From NCBI GenBank assembly GCA_002478265.1, contig DLNC01000015.1, forward strand, positions 38,546 to 102,545: a stretch of 64,000 bases of DNA, in the 5' to 3' direction. Below are positions 17,984 to 25,078 of the stretch, piece by piece. Each line of letters begins with the position of its first letter. Position 1 is the stretch's first letter. Made by a program: the position numbers and the translations under genes. The notes beneath the pieces are model-generated. The model was not told the DNA's origin. It did not search any database and saw only the letters and a program-made list of their open reading frames with translations. Source of the stretch: Syntrophaceae bacterium UBA7520. GTDB taxonomy: Bacteria; Desulfobacterota; Syntrophia; Syntrophales; Smithellaceae.

Positions 17984-18013
17984 TTGACAGGAAAAACTAA
18001 AAGTTCTTATACT
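17984..18013 (+). promoter_or_regulatory. Sigma-70-type promoter for the SWIB gene
   Basis: Consensus TTGACA (17984-17989), an 18-base spacer and TATACT (18008-18013) lie 55 bases upstream of the SWIB start. Confidence 0.65.
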
Positions 18014-18067
18014 CGCGCGAATTTTGGGCTTCGAAAAAAACAATATAAATAAAAGGAGGAAATGGGT

Positions 18068-18394
18068 ATGGCAGAAGCGAAGGGATTGGATAAACCGGTA
18101 AAGTTAAAGGCGGATCTAGCGGAATTTTTGGGGGCCAGCTCGCTTCCTCGCACGGAGATAACAAAAAAACTTTGGGATTACATCAAAGCCAACGGGTTAC
18201 AGACAAAAACACAAAACGGCAAACCGGAAAACGCGGGTAAATTTATTGTTGCCGATGCGAAACTGATTAAGATATTTAAAAATACAAAAGTTACCAGCAA
18301 GACCGGAAAGTTGACCGATTTAAGCAATATGAAAGAGGGCGAAACGATCGATATGATGCAGATGGCGAGTGTTGTCAGCGCGAATATCGAATAA
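18068..18394 (+). CDS. SWIB/MDM2-domain protein
   Basis: A protein of about 108 residues that is one SWIB domain. LSGGASS-like text is replaced here by LAEFLGASSLPRTEITKKLWDYIKANGLQ, followed by NAGKFIVADAKLIKIF and a C-terminal MMQMASVVSANI. SWIB domains in bacteria are small DNA- or protein-binding modules known best from Chlamydiae and scattered in proteobacteria; the role is unknown. I use the ATG at 18068 because AGGAGG (18054-18059) is 8 bases upstream; an ATG two codons earlier is too close. It has its own promoter and terminator, so it is monocistronic. Confidence 0.85.
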   Translation: MAEAKGLDKPVKLKADLAEFLGASSLPRTEITKKLWDYIKANGLQTKTQNGKPENAGKFIVADAKLIKIFKNTKVTSKTGKLTDLSNMKEGETIDMMQMASVVSANIE

Positions 18395-18419
18395 ATTAAT
18401 TTACAGATTATTCCCAGGT

Positions 18420-18448
18420 AAAGGCAGGCCTAAAGCCCTGCCTTTTTT
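18420..18448 (+). terminator. Rho-independent terminator after the SWIB gene
   Basis: The arms AAAGGCAGG (18420-18428) and CCTGCCTTT (18437-18445) have an 8-base loop and a T-run. Confidence 0.85.
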
Positions 18449-18504
18449 ATTTAAAATATCTCGCGGTTTTTTGGGCATGTTACTTATTGCATGCTAATAT
18501 TAAA

Positions 18505-18533
18505 TTGACAGCTAAGTGTATTATTCATATACT
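18505..18533 (+). promoter_or_regulatory. Sigma-70-type promoter for the cyclophilin-like gene
   Basis: TTGACA (18505-18510), a 17-base spacer and TATACT (18528-18533). It could also drive the downstream genes to 22.6 kb. Confidence 0.7.
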
Positions 18534-18577
18534 TAAAAAAAGGCGGAATTAAGCCAATTTAGTTGTTTGGATTGATT

Positions 18578-18952
18578 ATGTCGACAGCCGTTAAAATTGT
18601 TGTAGGGAAAACAATTTTATCAGGCAAACTGTTCGACACCCTCTGCGCCCAAGCCATCATCAAGTCTTTGCCCATCAAGGCGCGTCCCAACGGGTGGGGC
18701 GACGAATTCTATTTTGAGATTCCCGTGGACATGCCGTCCGATAACACAGCAACAAAAAAAGTAAAGATAGGCGATATCGGTTATTGGCCGCCGGGCAAGG
18801 CGCTGGCCATATTTTTCGGCCCCACGCCCATGAGCACATGTTCTGACCCTGTTCCCGCCGGCGAAGTAAATATAGTGGGGGAGATTCTTGATGACGCGTC
18901 CGTGCTGAGGCATGAAAAAGACGCGGACAATATCAGAATTGAATCCGCATAA
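18578..18952 (+). CDS. Cyclophilin-like fold protein (DUF369/TM1367 type)
   Basis: A 124-residue small beta-barrel protein. The text AVKIVVGKTILSGKLFDT, NGWGDEFYFEIPV, KVKIGDIGYWPPGKALAIFFGPTP and GEVNIVGEI matches the cyclophilin-like domain family represented by TM1367, which has the cyclophilin fold but lacks proven prolyl isomerase activity. The ATG at 18578 fits the family start; a TTG five codons earlier is less likely. It is the first gene after a strong promoter and may share a transcript with the enolase-superfamily gene 74 bases downstream. Confidence 0.75.
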   Translation: MSTAVKIVVGKTILSGKLFDTLCAQAIIKSLPIKARPNGWGDEFYFEIPVDMPSDNTATKKVKIGDIGYWPPGKALAIFFGPTPMSTCSDPVPAGEVNIVGEILDDASVLRHEKDADNIRIESA

Positions 18953-19026
18953 AAGTTAAATCGTTCTCAAAAGCGTGTAAATATAATTAACAAAAAACCT
19001 TTAACAGAAAATAAGGAGAACGAGCT

Positions 19027-20265
19027 ATGAAAATCACCGAAATCGAACTTTACCACGTCCATATTCCCCTTAGACACACCTTTTGGCCGACCTGGATACC
19101 CGGCTATCCGCAGACGCATAATCGCTTTACGCTGATACGCTTGATCACTAACGAAGGCATTGAAGGCTGGTCTGCGGGCACCGCCATGGGGGAAGAGAGG
19201 CAGGGCCTGGGCGACCTTTTGGGAGGATACATCATTGGCGCCGACCCGCTGGATATCGACCGCATGCAGAACCTGCTTAAGCAAGCTGGTTTTCTGGGAT
19301 GGCTCAACTACTGGATAGAGCCGGCCTGCTGGGACATTGCGGGAAAAGCCAAGGGCAAACCGGTGTATGAACTCTTGGGCGGTGAAGCTAGACCCATCGA
19401 GGCTTACTGTTCGTTTGGTGAATTGCATGAACCGGCAAAGCGCGTGGAAGAACTTTTGGCGATGAAGGAACGCGGATTTAAGACCTTCAAGCTGCGAGCG
19501 AAAGCCATAGAGTTTAAAGATGATGTCCGGCTCATCTCCCAAGTCAGAAAGGGCGTCGGTGACGATCCGATAATTGGTGTGGATGCAAATCAAGGCTGGC
19601 TGACTTCCATTGTCGACCGTGTGCCCGCGTGGGACCTCAAGCGCGCCACAGATTTCGCCAAAGCCTGCGCCGACAATAAAATAGCGTGGCTCGAAGAGCC
19701 GCTGGATTGGCACGATTACGACGGACTGGCCGCGCTTAAGAAAGTGTCGCCGGTTAAAATATCCGGCGCGGAACTTAATCATGGCTGGGACGAGATAAAG
19801 ATTATGTTTGAAAAAGACTGTTTCCATGTTTACCAGCCGGACGCCACTTTTGCCGGAGGCATCGCACAGGTGAAACAGGTAATCGACGCCTGTCATCAGC
19901 ACAAACGGGAATATTCTCCGCACACCTGGACCAACGGTATCGGTTTTTATATTAACTGGAACATGGTGCTTGCGGATAAAGGCAACACGCACCCGCTGGA
20001 ATATCCACTCGAAGAGCCATCCTGGGTGCCAGAGTTCCGTGAGGGAATTATCGATCCGATCATCCCCGATAAAAACGCCATGCTCAAGCCGTTCACGCGT
20101 CCGGGATTAGGCTTTGAAATAAATAAAAAATTGCTCAAAAAATACGGTAAAAGATTTTACCGCCAGACAGAAAAGGGCCTGGCCTTCAAAGTCATCCGCG
20201 AGAAAGGACTAAAAGCCGCGCTCGAGTTGAAGAAAAGAAAAGGTCAGGGGCAAGCTCAGAATTGA
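19027..20265 (+). CDS. Enolase-superfamily (mandelate racemase/muconate cycloisomerase type) enzyme
   Basis: A 412-residue member of the enolase superfamily, which abstracts a proton next to a carboxylate and stabilises the enolate on Mg2+. N-terminal capping domain to about residue 125, then a TIM-barrel with KTFKLRAKA (lysine strand), the metal ligands in GVDANQGW, WLEEPLDW and SGAELNHG, and SPHTWTNGIG near the barrel end. The subgroup and substrate cannot be assigned; a ~60-residue basic C-terminal extension (KKLLKKYGKRFYRQ onward) is unusual. AAGGAG lies upstream of the ATG. The FAD oxidoreductase and acyltransferase genes follow in the same direction. Confidence 0.85.
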   Translation: MKITEIELYHVHIPLRHTFWPTWIPGYPQTHNRFTLIRLITNEGIEGWSAGTAMGEERQGLGDLLGGYIIGADPLDIDRMQNLLKQAGFLGWLNYWIEPACWDIAGKAKGKPVYELLGGEARPIEAYCSFGELHEPAKRVEELLAMKERGFKTFKLRAKAIEFKDDVRLISQVRKGVGDDPIIGVDANQGWLTSIVDRVPAWDLKRATDFAKACADNKIAWLEEPLDWHDYDGLAALKKVSPVKISGAELNHGWDEIKIMFEKDCFHVYQPDATFAGGIAQVKQVIDACHQHKREYSPHTWTNGIGFYINWNMVLADKGNTHPLEYPLEEPSWVPEFREGIIDPIIPDKNAMLKPFTRPGLGFEINKKLLKKYGKRFYRQTEKGLAFKVIREKGLKAALELKKRKGQGQAQN

Positions 20266-20329
20266 ATTATTTTAATAGTCAAAAATAGTCCGCTAAGGCG
20301 CCGGATGGGTATGGAGGCTCGGAAGAGAA

Positions 20330-21874
20330 ATGAAAAAAAATATTTCTGATAGCTATGATGCGATTATTGTCGGTTGTGGAATTGCCGGTTCGGCCTGTGG
20401 CGCGCTCCTTGCGGCAATGGATCAAAAGAAAGTTCTTATTCTTGAGAAGGCTTCGCAGATCGGCGGCAGGGCAACATCATTTCGCGGCGAAGCTGTTACG
20501 GACGCCACAAAGTTTCGCAAGACACTGGCCGTGTGCGCGCATTCCTGGGTCAGCGACAGAACGCGGCCTGGTCTGGACACTATGATAAAAAAGAAAATGC
20601 TCAAAGGCTATGTCCTGGAAGCGGGCGGCCGCGGCGCCTGGTTTACCAACCGGGGCCGTGTCAGTCAGGCGCTGTCTCTCTTTAACAAGGCTTCAATTTT
20701 TTATCCTAACGAAGGTTTTGTCTGGTATGATCATGAATGGAAACCGCACATCATCGGGCGGAAAAACAAATACGGCTGGATGAGTGATGAAGATTACGCG
20801 GAGATGGTAAAAGTTCATAAACGCAAGCTCCAGTTGCGAACAATAGCCGACGCGGAAAAATTAGACCATGTAACCCTCAAAGACTGGGTGGAAGGCATAA
20901 CCTCAAATGCACTGGCACAGGAGTTCCACTATACCATGGGAACTTTTCAGACAATAATCAATGACCCGGCGCTAAACTCCGCCGGAGAAAATCTGAAAGT
21001 GTTTCTGCAGGTGCAGGAAACAGGAGTGCATATCACGAATGGTTCCTGGGCATTTGCGGGTTCACCGGGTCATCGCTTTATCAGCGAAGGATTTGCCACC
21101 GCGGCCCAGGACAACGGAGCGGACGTTGTGACAGAAGCCGCGGTCAAAGAAATCATCATTGAAAAGGGAAAGACAAGCGGCGTAATGGTCAAAACAGGCG
21201 GCAAAGTACTGAAAATCAAGGCGCCGACAGTAATTTGCACTTTGCCGCCCAAGGAATTGTTGAAGCTGATTCCGGAAACTCTACTTTCGCCGGAGTTTGT
21301 CAGGTTGGCCAAAAGAATAATTCATACTTCTATGGTCGCGGCCCAGATTGGCATGAACAAGCCACTGCACGAATTCTGCGGGATCAATGTTGACCCGCGC
21401 TCTTTTTATCATACGTCTATGTTGATTCCCGAAAGCGAAGGCCTTTTCCGGGGGAATGTGCCGTTGGATATTATTGCCATGTCGGCAATAGCACCCACCA
21501 GTGCGCCGGAAGGCAAGCACTTGATGGGTATGGCCAGCAGCATTTTGGCAGACGAAGCACATGATAAAAAGAAAGTTAATGTTGTTATTGATCGGATGCT
21601 TAAGTTTATGGATACGGCATTCAAGGGTTGGCAAAAATCGGTAGAGTGGATGCTCTTTACCGTGGGCGATACATGCATTCTCTGGAGGCATCCTGAAAAT
21701 GAATGGGCAGACGTGAAATGCGCCACCATCGAGGGCTTATATTTTGCCGGTGATACTTATGGAAAGCGTATAAATGAGGGCGGTGTCGAAGGGGCGGTAC
21801 ACTCCGCTTTTATTTGCGCGGGCGCCGTAAGCGGCAAAGATTATCTGCAGTATTTGCCCTCTGTTTTTCGTTAA
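20330..21874 (+). CDS. FAD-dependent oxidoreductase of the phytoene-dehydrogenase type
   Basis: A 514-residue flavoprotein. The N-terminal dinucleotide fold is DAIIVGCGIAGSACGALLA, with the acidic end of the second strand in LILEKASQIGGRATSF. A second conserved block near residue 230-290 and the C-terminal FAD motif GLYFAGDTYGKRINEGGVEGAVHSA agree with the carotenoid desaturase/retinol saturase/amine-oxidase group. The substrate is unknown; I see no carotenoid genes nearby. It lies 64 bases after the enolase-superfamily gene and 8 bases before an acyltransferase, so the three are probably one pathway or transcript. Confidence 0.85.
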   Translation: MKKNISDSYDAIIVGCGIAGSACGALLAAMDQKKVLILEKASQIGGRATSFRGEAVTDATKFRKTLAVCAHSWVSDRTRPGLDTMIKKKMLKGYVLEAGGRGAWFTNRGRVSQALSLFNKASIFYPNEGFVWYDHEWKPHIIGRKNKYGWMSDEDYAEMVKVHKRKLQLRTIADAEKLDHVTLKDWVEGITSNALAQEFHYTMGTFQTIINDPALNSAGENLKVFLQVQETGVHITNGSWAFAGSPGHRFISEGFATAAQDNGADVVTEAAVKEIIIEKGKTSGVMVKTGGKVLKIKAPTVICTLPPKELLKLIPETLLSPEFVRLAKRIIHTSMVAAQIGMNKPLHEFCGINVDPRSFYHTSMLIPESEGLFRGNVPLDIIAMSAIAPTSAPEGKHLMGMASSILADEAHDKKKVNVVIDRMLKFMDTAFKGWQKSVEWMLFTVGDTCILWRHPENEWADVKCATIEGLYFAGDTYGKRINEGGVEGAVHSAFICAGAVSGKDYLQYLPSVFR

Positions 21875-21882
21875 ATCATGTT

Positions 21883-22608
21883 ATGAAAAATTTACTCAAT
21901 CCTCTGCGTGTCGCCTGGTTGGCTCTTTGGGCGGCAGTGGCAACTTTGGTATTAGCTGTTCCCATCATTGCCGCGGGGCTGCTTAGCCGCATGGGCAATC
22001 TCGCGTTTACGCTTTCCAAACTGTGGGCATACACCATGTTGGCGGTTTCTTTTGTCCGCGTGGAAATAAAAAATAAAGAAAAGATTCAGAAGGGGACATC
22101 ATATATCATCATTTCCAATCACCAGTCGCATTTTGACATTCTTGCGCTGGTGACGACTCTGGGAATACAGTACCGCTGGTTTATTAAAAGGGAGGTGCTG
22201 ATGTTGCCGCTCTTTGGTTATGGTCTGTACGCTTCCCGGAATATTTTTATCGACCGCTCCGATACCGCCAGGGCGATAGAAAGCATCAACAAGGGAATCA
22301 GGCGCCTGCCCAAAGGCGTAAGCGTCATGGTCTTTGCCGAAGGAACCAGATCGCCGGACGGTAGGATTCATGAATTTAAAAAAGGCGGCTTCATGGTTGC
22401 CGTGGCGCATAAAATGCCGATTTTGCCCGTTACCGTCTCTGGCAGCAGGCAAGTCATGCCCAAGGGAAGCCTTGTTTTCAGTCCGGGAAAGATTCGCGTC
22501 GTCGTCGGTGCTCCGATTGATACAAGGGATTATAGCATAGAAAAGGTGGATAAACTGATTGCTAAAACGCGGCAGGTGATAATGGATAATTTTGATGCGG
22601 GAAAATAA
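21883..22608 (+). CDS. PlsC-type 1-acyl-glycerol-3-phosphate acyltransferase
   Basis: A 241-residue membrane-bound acyltransferase. An N-terminal hydrophobic helix (about 10-34) is followed by the catalytic NHQSHFD (H80-x4-D85), a substrate block RNIFIDRSDTARA, FAEGTRSPDG, and PILPVTVSG. Enzymes of this family transfer an acyl chain to lysophosphatidate or related acceptors in the inner membrane. The start is the ATG at 21883; a longer frame from 21814 overlaps the oxidoreductase end and lacks a ribosome site. Placement right after the FAD enzyme suggests work on a shared lipid, which is inference. Confidence 0.88.
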   Translation: MKNLLNPLRVAWLALWAAVATLVLAVPIIAAGLLSRMGNLAFTLSKLWAYTMLAVSFVRVEIKNKEKIQKGTSYIIISNHQSHFDILALVTTLGIQYRWFIKREVLMLPLFGYGLYASRNIFIDRSDTARAIESINKGIRRLPKGVSVMVFAEGTRSPDGRIHEFKKGGFMVAVAHKMPILPVTVSGSRQVMPKGSLVFSPGKIRVVVGAPIDTRDYSIEKVDKLIAKTRQVIMDNFDAGK

Positions 22609-22820
22609 TAGCGCGCATCATGTTTCACTAGAAAGACCATCATTAACCTCCGGTTGATTTTTAATATAAGACATTGATAAAGAATCACGTGCAATAAACA
22701 TCGCCGGCGTCTAATATAAGTTAGTTCAAGAAAACTTGGAGCGTAAAAAAATATTCAGCAAAAGATTGAGGTCTTTAGAAAACGCAGATAATCTGGAAAA
22801 TATGATCATTTAAATATTTC
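22609..22820. other. Intergenic stretch with nothing recognised
   Basis: AT-rich spacer between the acyltransferase and the cold-shock leader promoter. I see no gene, RNA or strong hairpin in it. Confidence 0.5.
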
Positions 22821-22849
22821 TTGACTTTGCGCGCGCAGTAGTGTAGCGT
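22821..22849 (+). promoter_or_regulatory. Possible promoter of the cold-shock leader
   Basis: TTGACT (22821-22826), a 17-base spacer and TAGCGT (22844-22849). The -10 is weak (keeps only T1, A2 and T6), but the position fits a leader of about 175 bases ahead of the csp ATG. Confidence 0.4.
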
Positions 22850-22855
22850 CTGCGC

Positions 22856-22972
22856 ATATCTTGTACCGGGCGATGGTCATTGTAGGTAGTACGGTACAGT
22901 TAAAGTTGAGTTAGAACCATTTGAAGTGCAAAGGCGGCCACCATGCTCTTTATGGGCTTGGCGGCTTTTTTT
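22856..22972 (+). ncRNA. Structured csp leader, possible small RNA or attenuator
   Basis: Between the promoter and the cold-shock gene there is a hairpin with arms TGTACCG (22862-22868) and CGGTACA (22892-22898). A second imperfect hairpin (about 22930-22966, left side AAAGGCGGCCA, right side TGGCGGCTTTT) runs into seven T residues. The second looks like a Rho-independent terminator or attenuator. Either a ~115-nt small RNA is made here, or transcription of csp depends on readthrough. Long structured leaders are known for cold-shock genes, but this one is not a family I recognise. Confidence 0.45.
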
Positions 22973-23032
22973 ATGTCTGTCATGTTGGTAATTCGACTTT
23001 GGGTAAATTTGTGAGAAAGGAGGATACTGATT

Positions 23033-23233
23033 ATGTCAGAAGGTAAAGTAAAATGGTTTAATGAAAGTAAAGGTTTTGGATTTATCGAGAAGAATGATGG
23101 CGGGGATATTTTCGTTCATTTCAGCGCTATTCAGTCCAGCGGTTTCAAGACTTTGACCGAAGGCCAGGCGGTAAAATTTGATGTTGTTCAGGGCAAAAAA
23201 GGCCCGGCGGCAGAAAATGTGATTATCTGCTAA
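23033..23233 (+). CDS. Cold-shock domain protein, CspA family
   Basis: A 66-residue single cold-shock domain that binds single-stranded RNA or DNA. RNP1 is KGFGFIEK and RNP2 is IFVHFSAI; the N-terminus [10 protein letters not shown] is standard. Length is exactly that of CspA-like RNA chaperones. An AAAGGAGG site precedes the ATG. A long structured leader lies upstream and a terminator directly downstream, so it is monocistronic. Confidence 0.97.
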   Translation: MSEGKVKWFNESKGFGFIEKNDGGDIFVHFSAIQSSGFKTLTEGQAVKFDVVQGKKGPAAENVIIC

Positions 23234-23255
23234 GAAAAAATCTTGTCAGAAAATG

Positions 23256-23294
23256 GACGCTCCATGACTATATTTTGGTTATGGGGCGTCTTTT
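23256..23294 (+). terminator. Rho-independent terminator after csp
   Basis: The arms GACGCTCCAT (23256-23265) and ATGGGGCGTC (23281-23290) pair with one G-U wobble and are followed by TTTT. Confidence 0.8.
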
Positions 23295-23433
23295 GTTTTC
23301 GGGTAATTTGCTTTCCGCTATTTTTCTCAGATGAACCATTCATTTTAACTATCTCTTGTTTCCTTAAAAAATTAACTGCATTTCCCTTCTGGTAATATGA
23401 TATAGAGATAGTATATATAATCAGGAGGCGAAA

Positions 23434-24081
23434 ATGATTACGCGAAAAAAATTAGTTGTGTGCCTTTTTTTTGGAGTTATTGTTTTGAACGGCTGCGCGG
23501 TGGGAAATGTATATAATTTTACTGATACCAGAGCGGAGATAAAATATTCTCCCGCGAATGGTAAAAACGCGGCGGTAGCGACGCATGACCAGCGGCCCGA
23601 TGTAATTAAAGGAATTTGTGATCCTTCCTATGTCGGCATGCAGAGAGCCGGATTCGGCAATCCCTGGCGCGTGCACACAGCCAGCGGTCTGCCTTTCGCA
23701 GATGATTTGACCAAAGCGGTCGCGGAGTCTTTGGCGCAGAAGGGTTATCGGGTAATCCCTGTTTTTGTGAAGCATGACGATGAGCGAGCCAAAGTTACTG
23801 AAGCAATGCGTGCCGGAAAAGCGTACAGGAATTTATTATTTATTATAAAAAAGTGGGAGTCGGACACCTACACAAACATTGGCCTTGCCTATGAAATAGA
23901 ATTGAATGTCTTAGATGAAAAACTGAACGTGCTCGCCTCGATATCCGCGGCGGAAACTAAAACTATTCCTGGCAGTTTTTGGGATCCTCCCAGCGCGGCC
24001 CGACGGGAAATACCGCTGGCTTTTCAGCAGATTTTGGAAATTTTACTCAACAATCAGAAAATTAGACAGGCGTTACACTAG
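23434..24081 (+). CDS. Lipoprotein of unknown function
   Basis: A 215-residue exported protein with a lipoprotein signal: MITRKKLVVCLFFGVIVLNGC places a lipobox LNGC with the lipid-bearing cysteine at 21. The body has VATHDQRPDV, LTKAVAESLAQKGYRVIPV and a long beta-rich part ending in a helix (AFQQILEILLNNQKIRQAL). The arrangement resembles YajG-like or LpoB-like small periplasmic lipoproteins, but I cannot assign it. AGGAGG precedes the ATG closely. Stands alone. Confidence 0.7.
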   Translation: MITRKKLVVCLFFGVIVLNGCAVGNVYNFTDTRAEIKYSPANGKNAAVATHDQRPDVIKGICDPSYVGMQRAGFGNPWRVHTASGLPFADDLTKAVAESLAQKGYRVIPVFVKHDDERAKVTEAMRAGKAYRNLLFIIKKWESDTYTNIGLAYEIELNVLDEKLNVLASISAAETKTIPGSFWDPPSAARREIPLAFQQILEILLNNQKIRQALH

Positions 24082-24090
24082 GCTACGATG

Positions 24091-24264
24091 ATAAAATATT
24101 TTTTGTTCTTTTGAGGAGCATACAAAAAGGATAAAGCCATCAGAAAACATGTTCACACGCAACGTTTGGGCGGCGATGATGAATTAAAAACGGCAGCGTT
24201 TTTTCTAGGTTTTCTCGGTGCGGTCTATTGGGCAAGCGCTATGGAGAATACCAAAGCAGGCTAG
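24091..24264 (+). pseudogene. Open frame without a start codon, possible gene remnant
   Basis: After an in-frame TAA the frame is open for about 57 codons to TAG at 24262. The second half reads as protein-like text (HVHTQRLGGDDELKTAAFF, then LGAVYWASAMENTKAG). No ATG, GTG or TTG occurs before a methionine 8 codons from the end. A GAGGAG site lies upstream of a CAT/ATA region, so either a rare start is used or the start has decayed. No family recognised. The rest of 24082-24538 holds only a promoter and leader for the next gene. Confidence 0.25.
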
Positions 24265-24369
24265 ATTTCAGGGTGGCTCGGTATGGTTTTTCCCGCAGAT
24301 AAGCGTTACGGAGCAATGTGCCAAGATCAAATTTAATAATAACAACAGGTTAAGCCGGTCAATATTTTC

Positions 24370-24398
24370 TTGACAGGCAAAACTGACCGCTTTATTCT
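24370..24398 (+). promoter_or_regulatory. Sigma-70-type promoter for the DUF1566 gene
   Basis: TTGACA (24370-24375), a 17-base spacer and TATTCT (24393-24398), giving a leader of about 130 bases to the ATG at 24539. Confidence 0.65.
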
Positions 24399-24538
24399 CT
24401 GCATTCAGTATATACCATGTCCTGCTCGGAATGATGCTCTTTGAATGCTTGTTGGATTTATCGGATAGAAGGAAGTCGGTATAAAAAGCAGCATCTGAAA
24501 AACAGGGCTTTTTTACTAAACAATCAAGGAGGGGTTAG

Positions 24539-25006
24539 ATGAAAAAAGTTTTTGCTGTTTTATTGTTATTGATCGGTTGTGCCGTATTTGCCTATGCGGC
24601 AGAGATCGGTAAAGACGGTAGTTTTGTCGCTTATGATGACGGGACGGTATTAGATAAAAAAACGGGCCTGATGTGGGCGGCAAAGGATAATGGAAAAGAC
24701 ATAAACTACGCTGAAGCAAAAAAATATTGCGAAAGCTATAAAGGCGGCGGTTATTCTAACTGGCGCATGCCGACACAGAGCGAACTACAGGCATTGGGTG
24801 GCGGATCTAAATTTTTTAAAACCGCCTGCGGATATGAAGCTTACCTGACAAACTTAATCGGCTTATCGTGTGTTTTTGTCTGGGCGGCAGAAACATTCGG
24901 CAACGAAGCGGGCAGTTTCTATTTTGGACCGGAAGGCGGGCAGGAGTTTATGGTTAAGCAGTCAACAACGAAAAACTATCGGGCGCTGCCGGTAAGAAAT
25001 AAATAA
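24539..25006 (+). CDS. Exported DUF1566 (Lcl C-terminal) domain protein
   Basis: A 155-residue secreted protein. Residues 1-20 are a signal peptide (cleavage after AYA). The rest is one DUF1566 domain with the family text VLDKKTGLMWAAKD, INYAEAKKYCESY, GGYSNWRMPTQSELQAL and a closing NYRALPVRNK. These domains have a C-type-lectin-like fold and are common in deltaproteobacterial surface proteins; the ligand is unknown. Three cysteines beyond the signal may form disulfides. AAGGAGGGG precedes the ATG. Own promoter and terminator. Confidence 0.88.
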   Translation: MKKVFAVLLLLIGCAVFAYAAEIGKDGSFVAYDDGTVLDKKTGLMWAAKDNGKDINYAEAKKYCESYKGGGYSNWRMPTQSELQALGGGSKFFKTACGYEAYLTNLIGLSCVFVWAAETFGNEAGSFYFGPEGGQEFMVKQSTTKNYRALPVRNK

Positions 25007-25026
25007 AGTATCAGACACTCATCATT

Positions 25027-25070
25027 AAAAAAGGCGCTGAGCATGGGTTAATGTTCAGCGCCTTTTTTAT
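25027..25070. terminator. Bidirectional Rho-independent terminator
   Basis: The 14-bp arms AAAAAAGGCGCTGA (25027-25040) and TCAGCGCCTTTTTT (25055-25068) flank a 14-base loop. It lies between convergent genes and works for both. Confidence 0.88.
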
Positions 25071-25078
25071 TAGCGTAT

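Noticed and set aside
18967..19992. 341-residue open frame antisense to the enolase-superfamily gene
   Set aside because: It lies opposite a gene with clear family motifs, has no ribosome site and no recognisable protein text.
19027..22608. Carotenoid biosynthesis cluster
   Set aside because: Only the desaturase-like fold suggests it; there are no phytoene synthase or prenyl-transferase genes nearby.
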